The position numbers were made by a program, and so were the translations under genes. This document shows positions 53,145 to 62,153 of a stretch of 64,000 nt of DNA, in pieces; the first letter of the stretch is position 1, and the number at the start of each line of letters is the position of its first letter. Source of the stretch: Flammeovirgaceae bacterium UBA976 (GTDB lineage Bacteria; Bacteroidota; Bacteroidia; Cytophagales; Cyclobacteriaceae). Location of the stretch: assembly GCA_002292365.1 (NCBI GenBank), contig DBBU01000036.1:1-64000 (forward strand), given 5' to 3'. The notes beneath the pieces were generated by a model. That model had not been told where the DNA came from. It saw only the letters and a list, made by a program, of their open reading frames with translations, and made no database searches.

Positions 53145-54464
53145 ATGTTTGATAATCTGAGTGCTAAACTTGATCGTGCCTTTAAAAATATTAAGGGTCA
53201 AGGTAGGATCACCGAATTAAATGTTGCCGCCACAGTAAAAGAGATCCGACGGGCATTGATCGATGCGGATGTTAATTACAAAGTGGCCAAAGACGTTACT
53301 GATTCGATCAGATTAAAGGCGATGGGGCAGGATGTCTTGATTTCTGTTTCTCCAGGCCAGCTATTGACTAAAATAGTGGCCGAAGAGCTGACTGTATTGA
53401 TGGGTCAAGAAAGCGTTCCTGTCAATTTAGACGGTAATCCCAATATTATACTTATAGCAGGTCTTCAGGGCTCTGGTAAAACTACGTTTTCCGGAAAATT
53501 GGCCCATAATATAAAGAAGAAAGGTCACTCGGTTTTATTGGTTGCTTGTGATGTTTACAGGCCAGCAGCGATAGACCAACTTAAAGTGCTGGGTGAACAA
53601 ATAGACGTTGAGGTCTTTGCTGAAGCAGATAATAAAGACGTGATTTCTATTGCCAAAAATGCCATAAAATACGCCAAGGCCCATGGAAAAAAATCATTAA
53701 TCATTGATACGGCAGGTCGTTTGGCTATTGATGAACAAATGATGGCTGAAATTTCAGAACTCAAAAAAGAAATAAAACCTGCCGAGACTTTATTTGTAGT
53801 TGATGCCATGACAGGGCAAGATGCGGTTCATACGGCCCAAGCGTTCAATGAGCGTCTTGATTTTGATGGGGTGGTGCTTACCAAGCTTGATGGTGATACA
53901 CGTGGAGGCGCCGCCTTATCTGTAAGAAGGCAAGTGGAAAAACCGATTAAATTCATTTCTACGGGTGAAAAAATGGATGCTATGGATCAGTTTTATCCAG
54001 ATCGTATGGCGAAGCGAATTTTGGGAATGGGTGATGTGTTGACCTTAGTAGAAAGGGCCCAGCAAAATTTTGATGAAAAAGAGACTCAGAGAATCAATAA
54101 AAAAATCAAAAAAAACCAGTTTGGCTTTGATGATTTTTTAATTCAAATGGAACAGATCAAAAAGATGGGAAGTCTTAAGGATATCGTTGGAATGATACCT
54201 GGTATGGGAAAGGCGATAAAAGACGTTGATATTGATGACAATAGCTTAAAGCCTATAGAGGCCATTATTAAATCCATGACACCCAAGGAAAGATCCAGTC
54301 CGGAACTCATGAATAGGAGTAGAAAAATCAGAATAGCGAAAGGAAGCGGTACGACCGTGACAGAAGTGAATCAGTTGCTTAAGCAGTTTGATCATATGCG
54401 TAAAATGATGAAATCTATGAATAAGATGGGCGGAGCCAAAGCATTGTCAAGCTTTATGAAGTGA
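53145..54464 (+). CDS. ffh: Signal recognition particle GTPase Ffh
   Basis: Ffh (SRP54) binds 4.5S RNA and signal sequences and directs nascent membrane proteins to FtsY and the translocon. The 439-residue protein has the N domain (1-85), the G domain with GLQGSGKTTF, DVYRPAAIDQL, DTAGR and TKLDGDTRGGAAL, and the Met-rich M domain (about 300-439), including GMIPGMGKAI, SMTPKERSSPEL, RIAKGSGTTVTEVNQLLKQF and the final MRKMMKSMNKM. The ATG at 53145 (MFDNLSAKLDR) is the normal start; a TTG two codons upstream is not. Length and motifs are standard. The gene is convergent with pdhB, 16 bases away. Confidence 0.98.
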   Translation: MFDNLSAKLDRAFKNIKGQGRITELNVAATVKEIRRALIDADVNYKVAKDVTDSIRLKAMGQDVLISVSPGQLLTKIVAEELTVLMGQESVPVNLDGNPNIILIAGLQGSGKTTFSGKLAHNIKKKGHSVLLVACDVYRPAAIDQLKVLGEQIDVEVFAEADNKDVISIAKNAIKYAKAHGKKSLIIDTAGRLAIDEQMMAEISELKKEIKPAETLFVVDAMTGQDAVHTAQAFNERLDFDGVVLTKLDGDTRGGAALSVRRQVEKPIKFISTGEKMDAMDQFYPDRMAKRILGMGDVLTLVERAQQNFDEKETQRINKKIKKNQFGFDDFLIQMEQIKKMGSLKDIVGMIPGMGKAIKDVDIDDNSLKPIEAIIKSMTPKERSSPELMNRSRKIRIAKGSGTTVTEVNQLLKQFDHMRKMMKSMNKMGGAKALSSFMK

Positions 54465-54480
54465 CCTTTTTCAACGAATT

Positions 54481-55458
54481 TTATCGATACATAACCGCAT
54501 TGATGGCTGTGATGGTTTTTTTGACATTTGGTAATATTTCCTCAATCAAAGTAGGCGCATAGGGCAAAGGTAAATCTTTGCTTACAACCCTGTATATGGG
54601 TGCGTCTAAGTGGTCAAAGGCATTTCTTTGTACAATATGGCTGATGTCTGATGAAATGGAGGCAACAGGCCATGTTTCTTCCAACAAAACCAATCGATTA
54701 GTTTTCTTTACTGAGGTAATGATGGTTTCATAATCGATGGGTCTGACAGATCTTAAATCAATCACCTCAACATCTACGCCTTCTTTTTTCATTTCAATGG
54801 CGCACTCATTGGCAATTTTCATGAATTTCCCAAAAGAGACGAGGGTAACATCTTTTCCTTCCCTTACGATATTGGCTTTACCAATTTCTAGTATATATTC
54901 TTCTTCTGGAACTATTCCTTTGTCACCATACATGAGTTCAGATTCCATGAATATGGTAGGATCATTATCTCTTATGGCAGCCTTCAGAAGACCTTTAGCG
55001 TCGTATGGATTCGAAGGAACGACCACTTTCAAACCAGGTGTGTTTGCAAACCAATTCTCAAAGTTCTGTGAATGTTGAGAGCTTAATTGACCTGCATTTC
55101 CGGTAGGTCCTCTAAAAACGATGGGGACGTTGTATTGGCCTCCGGACATAGAGAGCATTTTAGCAGCTCCATTGATAATTTGATCAATGGCGACCAAAGA
55201 AAAGTTAAAAGTCATGAATTCAATAATGGGTCTTAATCCATTCATTGCAGCTCCAATACCTACTCCAGCAAACCCTAATTCCGCGATGGGTGTATCAATT
55301 ACGCGCTTGGTACTAAATTCATCAAGCATACCTTGACTTACTTTATAGGCACCATTATAATCAGCTACTTCTTCTCCCATCAAAAAGATATTCTCATCTT
55401 TTCTCATTTCTTCTATCATAGCTTCCCGAAGAGCGTCCCTGAACTGAATTTCTCTCAT
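54481..55458 (-). CDS. pdhB: Pyruvate dehydrogenase E1 beta subunit
   Basis: This 325-residue protein is the beta subunit of the thiamine-diphosphate E1 enzyme that decarboxylates pyruvate for the dehydrogenase complex. Features include REIQFRDALREAMIEEM, the FLMGEEVADYNGAYKVS active-site Glu region, RVIDTPIAELGFAGVGIGAA, FRGPTGNAGQLSSQHSQNFE, and the C-terminal transketolase domain ending LPLPYAPTLIEEILP. The alpha subunit is not nearby, so the two are encoded apart in this genome. A branched-chain 2-oxoacid dehydrogenase subunit is a less likely reading given the close match to PdhB. The downstream gene on the opposite strand is ffh. Confidence 0.93.
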   Translation of the reverse strand: MREIQFRDALREAMIEEMRKDENIFLMGEEVADYNGAYKVSQGMLDEFSTKRVIDTPIAELGFAGVGIGAAMNGLRPIIEFMTFNFSLVAIDQIINGAAKMLSMSGGQYNVPIVFRGPTGNAGQLSSQHSQNFENWFANTPGLKVVVPSNPYDAKGLLKAAIRDNDPTIFMESELMYGDKGIVPEEEYILEIGKANIVREGKDVTLVSFGKFMKIANECAIEMKKEGVDVEVIDLRSVRPIDYETIITSVKKTNRLVLLEETWPVASISSDISHIVQRNAFDHLDAPIYRVVSKDLPLPYAPTLIEEILPNVKKTITAINAVMYR

Positions 55459-55522
55459 AATAAGTGATAATAATAAACGAAGGTGCTAAATTAAAACAAC
55501 ATGGTCAAATAGTTCTAAGAGT

Positions 55523-55556
55523 AAAAAAAAAGCTCCTCAGCGGGAGCTTTTTTTTT
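55523..55556 (-). terminator. Intrinsic terminator after the OmpA/TPR lipoprotein gene
   Basis: AGCTCC (55531-55536), six-base loop, GGAGCT (55543-55548) form a perfect stem flanked by nine A on one side and nine T on the other, so it works in either direction. It lies 13 bases beyond the stop of the OmpA/TPR gene on the minus strand and separates it from pdhB. Confidence 0.9.
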
Positions 55557-55568
55557 AAAATTTTAAAA

Positions 55569-57362
55569 TTATCTAATCGCCTGTGCTACTGCATCTGCAT
55601 AATCTGAAAACTCTAGATCATTTAAGGCTTTCTCTTTTAAAGCAACATCTATTGACACGGCTGCTTTGAGCTTTGACTTGATACCACTTTCATTGTTGCT
55701 TCTTGCTGCGGTGACCGCTAAGTAATAGGCTGCATGTGCTGACAGCGGAGAGCTATTATTTATTTTGTTAAATTCACGATTTGCACCATCGATATTATCT
55801 CCTAAAAGATGTGCTAGACCTCGATTGAAATTTGCCACTTCACTATCGTCTGCTGCAGCTAAAGCCGCACTGGCTTTTTCATAATCTCCCATTCTAATAT
55901 GAATGGAACCGATAGAAGCATTTAGAACCTCTTTGAGGTCACCTTTTGCGCCTGAAACTGCTGTTGATAGGGCTTCAAAAGACTCTTGATAAGATGCTTG
56001 CATCATAAGCGCAGTTCCTCTGTTAGCATGAACTTCGATATGATCAGTTTTGTTGGATGCAATGTCTAATTGGGTCAATGCATCTTGAATGTTTTTGGCC
56101 ATATCGTCTCCATTTTGTTCAGCCATTTGTAAATATACTGCCGCTAGATTATTGTGAGCGACCCAACTGCCTTCTTTTTTCGAGGCAGCGATGTAGATCT
56201 CTTCTTTCTCTTTCAGGCTTGGGGTAAGAGTAGCCGCATATAATAATTCTTCATTGGAGAGTACTTCGCTCGTGGTATCCCCGTTTACAATATGCTTGGC
56301 CAATAAAGAAATTTCAGCAGATGATTTTTTCTCTTTAACCGTGAGAATTTCAGTTTGAGCAGTTCTTAAGGATGGATAAACTTTATCAAACACCGATTTA
56401 TAAGCGGATATTTTTCTCATGGCCTTTTCCTTGTCTTCAAAAGAGCCTGAACCATTGACAATATTTAAAAATGATTTTTTGGAATCTTCACTGATTTCAG
56501 AGGATCTCAAGGCTACTTTGAAGGCTTTCCAATCTTGAACGACAGGCTTGAGGATGAATTTAATATCAGCAGCGGTTCCCGTGTAATCATATTTGCTCAT
56601 TTGGCTGCGGTAATATTTTTCTATTGCTTCAGCTCTATTTTCGGATAGATCACCGTTGATAGTTTCTGAACCTTCAGGAGAGTGCGTACCAGTGATCGTC
56701 ACGGTGCGAGTTACATTCTTATCGGCGATGAACGCGGATAGATTTGATTTTTTTGCTTTGTTACTCTCTCCGTCCGTAGCTAAATATTGCGACAAATAGG
56801 AACTTCCTTGAGGAAAATAAAAATTGATATTAGTGGGTATCAATTCCTCTTGATCATTGTAACCATGAGCTGCATAATTGATTGCATAATCATTTTGTAC
56901 AGCTCTAGATGTAGTAATAATACCTACAGCTATTTCTTTTTTCGATGTGGTGAGGGCTTTTCCGTTTTTTGGATCCTTAGCTTCACCTTGAATGACTAAA
57001 CGACCCGGATTCAGAGATGTGTTGTAGGGCATAGAAAAGGTGCGACTGACACGAGAAGTTGTTGAACTACTCTGAGGATAGTCTTCGGCATTGAACTCAA
57101 TGCTACCCACCTCTATCTCTTTATCACCATACTGATAGGTTGTGTTGAGCGTGTAAACTTTTCCAGTCGGAAGGATTTTTGGAGGTAACACAGCAGAAAG
57201 ATCAAAGGCAACTTGGTTACCATGAAGTTCCAATGGATCAGGGTTAACCTCTAAATCCTGCTTTTCGGCAAGTTTCACCATTTTTTTGAGCGCGCAACCA
57301 CTAAATATAGCGGTAGCGATAATTGTGGCCACTATGAGGTTTAAATTTTTCATTTTGTTCAT
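55569..57362 (-). CDS. OmpA-like domain and TPR lipoprotein
   Basis: This 597-residue lipoprotein has a lipobox FSGC (Cys at about residue 23). After a beta-rich N-terminal part (about 40-150) there is an OmpA/peptidoglycan-binding-like region with NINFYFPQGSSYLSQ, TRTVTITGTHSPEGSETIN and LSENRAEAIEKYYRSQM, typical of OmpA-C domains. The second half is TPR-like (VAHNNLAAVYLQMAEQNGDD, HIEVHANRGTALMMQASYQE, NASIGSIHIRMGDYEKASAA, VANFNRGLAHLLGDNIDGAN). It probably tethers the outer membrane to the cell wall or organises an envelope complex. It has its own promoter (57380-57409) and terminator (55523-55556), so it is monocistronic. Confidence 0.8.
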   Translation of the reverse strand: MNKMKNLNLIVATIIATAIFSGCALKKMVKLAEKQDLEVNPDPLELHGNQVAFDLSAVLPPKILPTGKVYTLNTTYQYGDKEIEVGSIEFNAEDYPQSSSTTSRVSRTFSMPYNTSLNPGRLVIQGEAKDPKNGKALTTSKKEIAVGIITTSRAVQNDYAINYAAHGYNDQEELIPTNINFYFPQGSSYLSQYLATDGESNKAKKSNLSAFIADKNVTRTVTITGTHSPEGSETINGDLSENRAEAIEKYYRSQMSKYDYTGTAADIKFILKPVVQDWKAFKVALRSSEISEDSKKSFLNIVNGSGSFEDKEKAMRKISAYKSVFDKVYPSLRTAQTEILTVKEKKSSAEISLLAKHIVNGDTTSEVLSNEELLYAATLTPSLKEKEEIYIAASKKEGSWVAHNNLAAVYLQMAEQNGDDMAKNIQDALTQLDIASNKTDHIEVHANRGTALMMQASYQESFEALSTAVSGAKGDLKEVLNASIGSIHIRMGDYEKASAALAAADDSEVANFNRGLAHLLGDNIDGANREFNKINNSSPLSAHAAYYLAVTAARSNNESGIKSKLKAAVSIDVALKEKALNDLEFSDYADAVAQAIR

Positions 57363-57379
57363 CGTTTATTAATACTATC

Positions 57380-57409
57380 CAAAGTTAATTTTTCTTTATA
57401 TGCTTACAA
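57380..57409 (-). promoter_or_regulatory. Promoter of the OmpA/TPR lipoprotein gene
   Basis: On the minus strand TTG (57409-57407), a 19-base spacer and TAACTTTG (57387-57380) match the Bacteroidota sigma-ABfr consensus TTG-N19/20-TAnnTTTG exactly. The -7 element ends 17 bases before the ATG. Confidence 0.8.
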
Positions 57410-57442
57410 TATTACCCCAAAATTATAAAATAGTTCAATCTG

Positions 57443-57473
57443 TTGATATAAAAGATGTTAATATTTAACTTTG
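57443..57473 (+). promoter_or_regulatory. Promoter of the PspC-like gene
   Basis: TTG (57443-57445), a 20-base spacer and TAACTTTG (57466-57473) match the Bacteroidota promoter consensus. The ATG of the PspC-like gene is 22 bases further on. It is divergent from an equally good promoter for the lipoprotein gene and has the same -7 sequence. Confidence 0.8.
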
Positions 57474-57495
57474 ATGAGTTTTATATTTCAATTTT

Positions 57496-57705
57496 ATGCA
57501 ATATTTTATCGAAAAGTATGCTTTTGGGGTATGTAATGGAATAGGTGAGTATTTCAAAATACCAACTTCAAGTATCCGCTTGTCTTTTATTTATGCCTCT
57601 TTTTTAACTTTTGGATCGCCCTTAATCCTTTATTTAGCGATTGCCTTTTGGATGAGTTTTAAGAAACTTTACAGAAGAAGAGAGAATACCCTTTGGTATT
57701 ATTGA
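57496..57705 (+). CDS. PspC-domain small membrane protein
   Basis: This 69-residue protein resembles the PspC domain: FGVCNGIGEYFKIPTSSIRL matches the family GvcaGlaeYfgidptlvRl, followed by one strongly hydrophobic segment of about 28 residues (FIYASFLTFGSPLILYLAIAF) that may be one long or two short membrane passes, and a basic tail (KKLYRRR). PspC takes part in the phage-shock response to membrane stress; the role of single-domain members in Bacteroidota is not established. The 3' end overlaps the convergent glycosyltransferase gene by 7 bases. Confidence 0.85.
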   Translation: MQYFIEKYAFGVCNGIGEYFKIPTSSIRLSFIYASFLTFGSPLILYLAIAFWMSFKKLYRRRENTLWYY

Positions 57706-58703
57706 TTGAGCTCTCTATAAGTCTTTTTATTAAAAAAGAAATATTGTAGTGCAACACTCTCTATTGGATGTTCAAGGCTTATTTTTGGATAAGCATGTTG
57801 ACTTCTGTTTCTCCAATATTTTCGCAAGTTCAATATAAAGTCTAATTCCGCCTTCCATATGGCCTTGAAGTGACCAAATCCTTGGTATTTCCAAAACCAA
57901 AAAGCAGCACCCAAGTCGAAAACCATTCTTACAGGAATTTTGATAAGCTGTTTTTTTGGTAAGTTTTTTAAAAGCATGACTAGACCATTTCTGAAATTTA
58001 AATAAGTTTTTTGTGGATTTGAAGTAGATAACGTGCCGCCGCCTACGTGGTGTACTGTACTTTTTGGACTGAACCTAAATTTTTTCCCTTTCATTGCTAA
58101 TCTCCAACAAAGATCGATTTCTTCCATATGTGCAAAAAAGTCGGCATCAAACCCGCCTATATCATTGAAGTCATTAGCTCTTATGACCATACAAGCCCCA
58201 GAGGTCCAAAACACATCAATGGCATCATCATATTGACCCTGATCATTTTCGATAGTATCAAAAATTCGACCTCTGCAGAAGGAGTAGCCCCAAGCATCGA
58301 GTTGACCACCGGCTGCTCCGGCATATTCAAACTTAGAAGGATCATTCTGATTCAAAATTTTTGGCTGAATCGCACTATAATCGGGATGTTCCTCCAAGAA
58401 ATCAATCAAAGGATCTAACCAATTTAACGTCGTTTCAACATCAGAATTGATGAGGGCGTAATAGTCAGCTGCTACCTCTTTAAGGGCTAAATTATAACCA
58501 CCAGCATATCCATTATTTTCTTTTAATACGATTGCTCTGATTTCCGAATGATTTTTTTTTAACCAGTCTAATGAGGAATCTGTTGATCCATTGTCGGCCA
58601 CAATGATTTCATAATTACTAGAGGTTTTGATCAAGATACCTAAGTATTTTTTTAGAAAATCAATCCCATTATAATTTAAAATGACAATCGCAGTTACAGA
58701 CAT
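57699..58703 (-). CDS. Glycosyltransferase family 2
   Basis: This 334-residue GT-A fold glycosyltransferase resembles rhamnosyltransferases such as WbbL. Features are the N-terminal TAIVILNYNGIDFLKKYL, VADNGSTDSS, ENNGYAGGYNLAL, the metal-binding Asp pair region ALINSDVETTLNWL, and the later FFAHMEEIDLCWRLAMKGKK (ED-type motif with the catalytic base), FSPKSTVHHVGGGT. It is cytosolic or membrane-associated and transfers a sugar to an unknown acceptor, perhaps in cell-surface polysaccharide. Its start overlaps the ybaB stop by one base, at the end of the hisS operon. Confidence 0.93.
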   Translation of the reverse strand: MSVTAIVILNYNGIDFLKKYLGILIKTSSNYEIIVADNGSTDSSLDWLKKNHSEIRAIVLKENNGYAGGYNLALKEVAADYYALINSDVETTLNWLDPLIDFLEEHPDYSAIQPKILNQNDPSKFEYAGAAGGQLDAWGYSFCRGRIFDTIENDQGQYDDAIDVFWTSGACMVIRANDFNDIGGFDADFFAHMEEIDLCWRLAMKGKKFRFSPKSTVHHVGGGTLSTSNPQKTYLNFRNGLVMLLKNLPKKQLIKIPVRMVFDLGAAFWFWKYQGFGHFKAIWKAELDFILNLRKYWRNRSQHAYPKISLEHPIESVALQYFFFNKKTYRELNQ

Positions 58704-59035
58704 TATATCATGCTGTTTAGATCCATTCCAGGAATATTTGGAAGCATACCTTGTGTAGCTTTTTGTAAATGTTCTTTGCTCTGTTCTTCTGCGGCTTTAA
58801 TACCTTTATTAACAGCGGCTATGATAAGATCTTTTTGAAGTTCTTTATCCTCTTTTCCATAAAGTGAGCCATCTATTTTTAATTCCAAGAGTTCTTTGTT
58901 CCCATTGAGTCTTGCCGTTACCAAGCCTGCTCCTGAATCACTTTCTACAAAAAGATTACCTAGTTCTTCTTTGGCAATTTTTATTTTTTCTTGGACTTCT
59001 TTGACTTTGCCCATCATTTTCATCATATCTAGCAT
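58703..59035 (-). CDS. ybaB: YbaB/EbfC nucleoid-associated protein
   Basis: This 110-residue DNA-binding protein of the YbaB/EbfC family forms a dimer with tweezer-like arms and binds DNA without strong sequence preference. The family layout is seen: an N-terminal helix (MMKMMGKVKEVQEKIKIAKE), a beta-sheet with VESDSGAGLVTARLNGNKEL, and a helix pair with DLIIAAVNKGIKAAEEQSKE, ending with a Met/Pro-rich tail (QGMLPNIPGM). It lies 15 bases after the T9SS protein gene and overlaps the glycosyltransferase gene by one base. Confidence 0.94.
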   Translation of the reverse strand: MLDMMKMMGKVKEVQEKIKIAKEELGNLFVESDSGAGLVTARLNGNKELLELKIDGSLYGKEDKELQKDLIIAAVNKGIKAAEEQSKEHLQKATQGMLPNIPGMDLNSMI

Positions 59036-59050
59036 ATTATTAATATTTTA

Positions 59051-60724
59051 TTATTTAATAAGAACGAAACTGCCCTGCTGCGTTAATAATTCATTTTCTT
59101 CGGTATAATAATTGACTTGGTAGACATAAGAGCCCTTCACAATATCGCCATTTTGTTGACGCCCGTCCCAAAAATTATCTTTCTGCTCAGTAATAAAAAG
59201 TTCTTTTCCAGCAAGATTGAATATTTTGAAAGTGAATTGATCCGTAGGAAGACCATAAAACTTTAACGTTTCATTGATGCCATTGCCATTGGGGGAAAAA
59301 GCTTCGGGTACATATATTACCGGGTTAAATTTTATCTTCACTGCATTGGATCTTAAGGTAATACCTGCTGCATTGGTTCCTTCAGTCCAGATTTTTTGAT
59401 GAGTTCCCAACTCATGTGTGATGTTAATGGAATTGAGTTGAGATAATACAACGAGCTGGGTGATACTTTCTGTTTGATCTGAATTGACCAATTGGTAATC
59501 CAGAGTTTGCCCTAATTTATAGGTACCATCAAAATATTCAGAGGTGTAAGCATTGGTGTAATAGTCTGATAATTCTAGATAGGTCGGCGTAATCTTGATT
59601 TTTTGTATGCTGGCGTCACATGAGGGAGTGAAAAGGAGTTCATAGCTGTATTTCCGGATAGGATATACGCTCGAGTCAACGTGCCCAGGCTGTATGTTGA
59701 ATAAAGTATCGAACAAAACGTCATTTACATATTTTACGGCATGAAATAAACCATTACTGTTTTCACTAAAGTGCAAGGCAATATGATTTTCCGAATCATA
59801 GGTGGCGTAGGCGTAATTAAATGCAGTAGTGTCACTTTTAATGTCCAAACACAAGGAATCGCCTAATAGGATATTCTCATCATTGCATAGTGAAAGGGCA
59901 TTGATCCGAAAGCATAAAGAAGAGAGGGATGCATCAAAGGGCAGGGATGGGAAAAATAAGGAATTAGAGTCCAATAAGCCGTCATAGATGGGCGTAAATA
60001 CATCGGGTATTGATTGATATTCAATATTGTAATAAGTTGTTGAATCTGCTTCATAATATATTTGGAGTGAGACTTCATTTTGACATACATAGTTCACGTA
60101 GGCGGAATCCACAGTCGAATAGTTGGTCAACTCAAGCATGAGAGCGCTCTGAACAGGTGAACTGCCGCAGTTAGGCTGCCCTCCGTTATAAAAACCCTCT
60201 ATGATTAAATCGATACTGTCTACTTCAGGGACTTCTATGGTAAAGGGATTGGCTTCTTCTTTTAAATGCATGAACGTATCTGTAGAAGTGTATACTTGAT
60301 AAAAATCATAATAATCGTCTAAAATCTTAATGGAGAGATGTTGACGGTCGCAGTAAAAATAACTAAATATAGGACTTACCGGCTCAGAAACTTGGACCCA
60401 TAATGAATCTTCTCTATCATCTCCCTCACTAATTATTTGATAAATAAGATAATCTCCAGGCTCTTCGTAGGTATAAAAGGTATCTACTGAGGTCACTGTG
60501 CCTAGATTGGCTTCGTAAATATAATTCCGAGGGACCTCATCACCATAATCAATAAGCTCTTGAATGTTTACCGTAAAGGGGGCACACCCGCGTTGATATG
60601 CAACAGAAAAAGAGGCATCTTGACTTATCTGTGCTACTGCTACAAAAGGAAGAATCAAGACAACAAAAATGGTAATTCTTAAAACAATTAATTTGAAAGA
60701 AAATATGATGATCTTTTTAATCAA
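59051..60724 (-). CDS. T9SS type B secreted protein (gliding-motility C-terminal domain)
   Basis: This 557-residue protein starts with an unusually long hydrophobic signal (about residues 4-30, ending near AVAQ). The body is beta-rich, rich in Asp, Ser and Tyr, and may hold PKD-like or immunoglobulin-like units (CAPFTVNIQ, VDTFYTYEEPGDYLIYQI). The last about 90 residues form the T9SS type B (CHU_C) sorting domain: VYVPEAFSPNGNGINET in variant form (IYVPEAFSPNGNGINE), TFKIFNLAGKELF, and WDGRQQNGDIVKGSYVYQV. It should therefore be exported to the cell surface. It overlaps hisS by 4 bases at its start and is co-transcribed with it. Confidence 0.9.
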   Translation of the reverse strand: MIKKIIIFSFKLIVLRITIFVVLILPFVAVAQISQDASFSVAYQRGCAPFTVNIQELIDYGDEVPRNYIYEANLGTVTSVDTFYTYEEPGDYLIYQIISEGDDREDSLWVQVSEPVSPIFSYFYCDRQHLSIKILDDYYDFYQVYTSTDTFMHLKEEANPFTIEVPEVDSIDLIIEGFYNGGQPNCGSSPVQSALMLELTNYSTVDSAYVNYVCQNEVSLQIYYEADSTTYYNIEYQSIPDVFTPIYDGLLDSNSLFFPSLPFDASLSSLCFRINALSLCNDENILLGDSLCLDIKSDTTAFNYAYATYDSENHIALHFSENSNGLFHAVKYVNDVLFDTLFNIQPGHVDSSVYPIRKYSYELLFTPSCDASIQKIKITPTYLELSDYYTNAYTSEYFDGTYKLGQTLDYQLVNSDQTESITQLVVLSQLNSINITHELGTHQKIWTEGTNAAGITLRSNAVKIKFNPVIYVPEAFSPNGNGINETLKFYGLPTDQFTFKIFNLAGKELFITEQKDNFWDGRQQNGDIVKGSYVYQVNYYTEENELLTQQGSFVLIK

Positions 60725-62085
60725 AGGTTAGCTGTTTTCAAGTTTTCGATGATACCTTCGAAAGAAGATGTTAAGACCTTTCCAGTGCTCATATTTTTTA
60801 ATGGATAGCGAGCTTGTGAGATTTCGTCTGACCCAATAGTTATAACATAGGGAATCGCCAATTTATTGGCATAATTCATTTGCTTTTGAATTTTGACCGA
60901 ATCGGGAAAAAGATCAGCCGCAATGCCCGCCTTTCTTAATTGTTCGATGATTTTAATGCCATGCTTGAAAGCGGAGGCATCGAGATGAGTAATCAGTACT
61001 TTTGGCCCCCCTTTAGCTGTTTCGGGGAATAAATTGGATTCGGCCAGGACATCGTAGATGCGATCCAATCCAAATGAAATGCCAATGCCTGATACGCCTT
61101 TAAGGCCAAACATACCTGTCAAATTATCATAACGCCCACCCCCACAAATACTTCCAATGTTAACTTCTGTTGGTTTTACCTCATAAATCATCCCAGTATA
61201 ATAAGAAAGGCCTCGTGCTAAGGAAAAGTCAAGGGAAATTTTGAGACTCCGATCGGTGAATTCATCTAAAGTCTTAAAAAATGCAGTTAATCCTTCAAAA
61301 CCTTTATTTGAGTTACCTATGAGCTTAACTAAATTCTCAATTTTTAGAAATTTATCAATGGTAGCTGCAATAATTTCAAGATATTTTGAAACCATTTCCG
61401 TATCACCTTGAAGTATACGGATCTCATGGAGTACTTTCTCTGTACCTATTTTATCTATTTTGTCTAACGCCATACAAAAAGGAATTTCTTTTCCTTTTAG
61501 ATCAGCGGCAGCTGCCATTGCAAACAAAACTTCTCTGTGATTGATTTTTACTTCAAAACCGTCAAAATTTAAAGATTTGAAGACATCATGAATCAACAAG
61601 GTCAGTTCTATTTCATTCCAACTAGATCGAGTACCTATAATATCGGCATCGCATTGGTAAAACTCTCTGTACCTACCTCGCTGGGGTCGATCAGCCCTCC
61701 ATACAGGCTGTATTTGATATCTTTTAAAGGGGAAAGTGATGTTGTGCTGATTCATCACTACATGTCGAGCAAAGGGAACCGTTAAATCATAGCGAAGACC
61801 TTTTTCAGCTATTTTAGGCAAAAGTGTTTTGGCACCCTGATTGTAATCATCCGAATCGGTCTTTTTTAAAAAGTCTCCAGAATTAAGTACGTTAAAAATA
61901 AGTTGGTCTCCTTCGTCGCCATATTTTCCTGTAAGCACAGATAAATGTTCCATTGTCGGCGTCTCGATCGGCGTAAATCCGTACTTAATAAAATTACTTT
62001 GAATTTTTTCAATGATGTATTTACGGCGAAATGATTCAATTTGGCCGAAATCACGAGTTCCTTTGGGGATAGAAAGTTTTTCCAC
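60721..62085 (-). CDS. hisS: Histidyl-tRNA synthetase
   Basis: This 454-residue class II synthetase charges tRNA-His. It has motif 2 in KRYQIQPVWRADRPQRGRYR with REFYQCD, the histidine-specific motifs LVARGLSYYTG in variant form (SLARGLSYYTGMIYEV) and GGGRYDNL, and motif 3 GIGISFGLDRI. The C-terminal anticodon domain (about 350-454) starts KVLITHLDASAF. The N-terminus KLSIPKGTRDFG is standard. It leads an operon with the T9SS protein, ybaB and the glycosyltransferase. TAGATTTG (62108-62101 on the minus strand) could be its -7 element, without a clear -33. Confidence 0.97.
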   Translation of the reverse strand: MEKLSIPKGTRDFGQIESFRRKYIIEKIQSNFIKYGFTPIETPTMEHLSVLTGKYGDEGDQLIFNVLNSGDFLKKTDSDDYNQGAKTLLPKIAEKGLRYDLTVPFARHVVMNQHNITFPFKRYQIQPVWRADRPQRGRYREFYQCDADIIGTRSSWNEIELTLLIHDVFKSLNFDGFEVKINHREVLFAMAAAADLKGKEIPFCMALDKIDKIGTEKVLHEIRILQGDTEMVSKYLEIIAATIDKFLKIENLVKLIGNSNKGFEGLTAFFKTLDEFTDRSLKISLDFSLARGLSYYTGMIYEVKPTEVNIGSICGGGRYDNLTGMFGLKGVSGIGISFGLDRIYDVLAESNLFPETAKGGPKVLITHLDASAFKHGIKIIEQLRKAGIAADLFPDSVKIQKQMNYANKLAIPYVITIGSDEISQARYPLKNMSTGKVLTSSFEGIIENLKTANL

Positions 62086-62096
62086 TTAAAATATTT

Positions 62097-62126
62097 TTGA
62101 CAAATCTAAGAAATCCTCTAATTTCG
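62097..62126 (+). promoter_or_regulatory. Promoter of the small basic protein gene
   Basis: TTG (62097-62099), a 19-base spacer and TAATTTCG (62119-62126) match the Bacteroidota promoter with one mismatch in the -7 element. It lies 27 bases before the ATG at 62154, in the gap divergent from hisS. Confidence 0.6.
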
Positions 62127-62153
62127 CACCTTGTAATTAACAAATAAAACAAA

